Source: an uncultured Acidobacteriaceae bacterium (GTDB lineage Bacteria; Acidobacteriota; Terriglobia; Terriglobales; Acidobacteriaceae). Taken from it: a stretch of DNA of 64,000 nucleotides. The position numbers and the translations under genes were made by a program. This document shows, piece by piece, positions 62,624 through 64,000 of this stretch. The notes below the pieces were generated by a model, which did not search any database, was not told the origin of the DNA, and worked only from the letters and a program-made list of their open reading frames with translations. Location of the stretch: positions 1 through 64,000 of the forward strand of contig CAIWFH010000080.1 of assembly GCA_903911925.1 (NCBI GenBank). Reading direction: 5' to 3'. Each line of letters begins with the position of its first letter. Positions within the stretch are counted from its first letter, which is position 1.

Positions 62624-64000
62624 TTGATTACGCATGAGAAGGCCGATTTCATTAATCCGGAGGAGATAGAACGCATCCTTGCGCCGCGTCCGCGCCCAGC
62701 GGCGTCGCGCGTTCGTGAACTGCTGGTCAAGGCTCGGGAAATGCAGGGACTGACGATAGACGAGGTTGCCTGCCTCTCGCTCGTCGAAAGCCCGGAACTG
62801 CTGGAGGAGATTTTCTCCACGGCCAAGAAACTCAAGGAAGACATCTACGGTTCGCGGCTAGTGCTGTTCGCGCCGCTCTACATTTCAAATCGCTGCGCGA
62901 ATGAGTGCACATACTGTGCCTTTCGCGCAACGAATACAAACATCAAGCGGCGCACTCTGACGCAAGAGGAGATTGCGGAGGAAACGCGCATCCTAATCCG
63001 GCAGGGACAAAAACGGGTTCTTGTTGTCTCAGGGGAGGCATTGCCGCCGCAGGGATTTCAATACATTCTTGACAGCATCGCAACTGTCTATGACACGAAA
63101 ATTGGCTCGGGCGAGATTCGCCGCGTCAACGTGAACCTGGCTCCGCAGACAACCGAGCGCTTTCGGCTGCTGAAGGCTGCAAACATCGGCACCTTTCAGC
63201 TGTTTCAGGAAACGTACCATCGGCCAACTTATGCTTCAGTTCACCTGAAGGGCGCAAAGCGCGATTACGACTGGCGCACGACGGCCTTCGACAGGGCGAT
63301 GGAAGCGGGCATTGACGATGTGGGCATCGGCGTTTTGTTCGGCCTCTACGATTGGCGATTCGAGATCATGGCGATGATGCAGCACATTCGCCACCTCGAA
63401 GAGACCTTTGGCGTGGGACCGCACACCATCAGCTTTCCGCGCATGGAACCCGCATTGGGCTCCGAGGTCGCTTCACAGCCTCCGTGCCCGGTGAGCGACT
63501 CGGACTTCCTGAAGATGGTTGCGATCATGCGTCTCGCGGTTCCCTATACCGGAATGATTATGTCAACGCGCGAGACTGCCGCGGTTCGTCGCGCAACACT
63601 GGAGTTGGGCATCTCGCAGATTTCAGCCGGCAGCCGCACCGATCCGGGCGGATACAAAGACAGCGAAGCCGGCTCGAATGGCGGCCAGTTCCAACTGGGC
63701 GACCATCGCAGCATTGAGGAAGTAGTCAGCGACGTTGTTTCGCTAGGATTCCTGCCTTCGTTCTGCACCGCCTGCTACCGGATGGGCCGCACCGGGCACG
63801 ACTTCATGGATTTGGCCAAGCCGGGCGAGATCAAGTACCACTGCCATCCAAATGCGCTTTCAACATTTCAGGAATACCTTTCCGACTACGCCAGTCCCCA
63901 GGCCAAGGCAGCGGGCGAAAAGCTCATCTCGATTGAACTGCAAAACATGGATGCGCGACAGACTGCTTGCGCTCTGCCGATGTTGAACAAGGTGCGGCGC
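62624..64000 (+). CDS. hydG: [FeFe]-hydrogenase maturase HydG (cut by window end)
   Basis: A radical-SAM tyrosine lyase making the CO and CN ligands of the H-cluster. 459 codons are visible, nearly the whole gene. Translation starts at TTG 62624 with AGGAG six bases upstream. The SAM cluster motif is CANECTYC (CX3CX2C). The C-terminal CX2CX22C of HydG is exact: FCTACYRMGRTG...KYHC. That site separates HydG from ThiH. It is 21 bases after hndD, so it is co-transcribed. HydE and HydF are not in the window. Confidence 0.94.
   Translation, partial: MITHEKADFINPEEIERILAPRPRPAASRVRELLVKAREMQGLTIDEVACLSLVESPELLEEIFSTAKKLKEDIYGSRLVLFAPLYISNRCANECTYCAFRATNTNIKRRTLTQEEIAEETRILIRQGQKRVLVVSGEALPPQGFQYILDSIATVYDTKIGSGEIRRVNVNLAPQTTERFRLLKAANIGTFQLFQETYHRPTYASVHLKGAKRDYDWRTTAFDRAMEAGIDDVGIGVLFGLYDWRFEIMAMMQHIRHLEETFGVGPHTISFPRMEPALGSEVASQPPCPVSDSDFLKMVAIMRLAVPYTGMIMSTRETAAVRRATLELGISQISAGSRTDPGGYKDSEAGSNGGQFQLGDHRSIEEVVSDVVSLGFLPSFCTACYRMGRTGHDFMDLAKPGEIKYHCHPNALSTFQEYLSDYASPQAKAAGEKLISIELQNMDARQTACALPMLNKVRR

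Overview
The window reads as a chromosomal segment of an Acidobacteriota (Terriglobia-like) soil or peat bacterium. The clues are a very large Oar-type TonB-dependent receptor with an N-terminal carboxypeptidase-regulatory-like domain, a Tad pilus locus, small secreted proteins of acidobacterial type, and short intergenic two-hairpin repeats with a CTAAAG core. Taxonomy is inferred from gene content only. No rRNA, tRNA, CRISPR array or transposase was seen.

Layout. (1) 0.2-7.2 kb: a plus-strand Cu(I)/Ag(I) efflux locus (small Cys-rich exported protein, CusC, CusB, CusA, small exported protein). (2) 7.3-24.2 kb: a Tad/Flp pilus locus, nearly all minus strand: flp pilin; cpaB-cpaC-DUF192; and truncated tadV-tadV-cpaE-cpaF-tadB-tadC-31-aa membrane protein-DUF192/PilZ-tadG-two tadE. 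A TonB-like gene runs antiparallel inside it. A sigma54 activator gene closes the locus. All three minus-strand units are preceded by a sigma54 -24/-12 promoter, with a shared dyad element further upstream, so the locus looks like one enhancer-activated regulon. (3) 24.4-29.3 kb: hyuA/hyuB (hydantoinase/oxoprolinase type) divergent from an MFS transporter. (4) 29.3-33.5 kb: assimilatory sulfate operon cysD-cysN-cysH(APS reductase)-TSUP permease. (5) 34-37.3 kb: OPT oligopeptide transporter translationally coupled to an HExxPGH metallohydrolase. (6) 37.6-57.1 kb: a carbohydrate island with two SMP-30 lactonases, three SDRs, a zinc alcohol dehydrogenase, two DUF4038-type glycoside hydrolases, the TonB-dependent receptor, an AraC regulator, a DSD1-type PLP enzyme, and a compact operon SDR-SMP30-APC permease-DhaK(frameshifted)-DhaL-LsrF-ABM. 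(7) 57.4-64 kb: rex followed by a trimeric group A3 [FeFe]-hydrogenase (HndA/HndC/HndD type) and hydG, cut by the window end.

Most notable: the DhaKL + LsrF + ABM operon, which could perform the three chemical steps of Lsr-type catabolism (kinase, isomerase, thiolase) with a non-Lsr kinase and permease; the sigma54/dyad circuit of the Tad locus; a complete catalytic [FeFe]-hydrogenase operon behind Rex, implying fermentative or redox-balancing H2 metabolism; and a one-base CCCC frameshift in dhaK.
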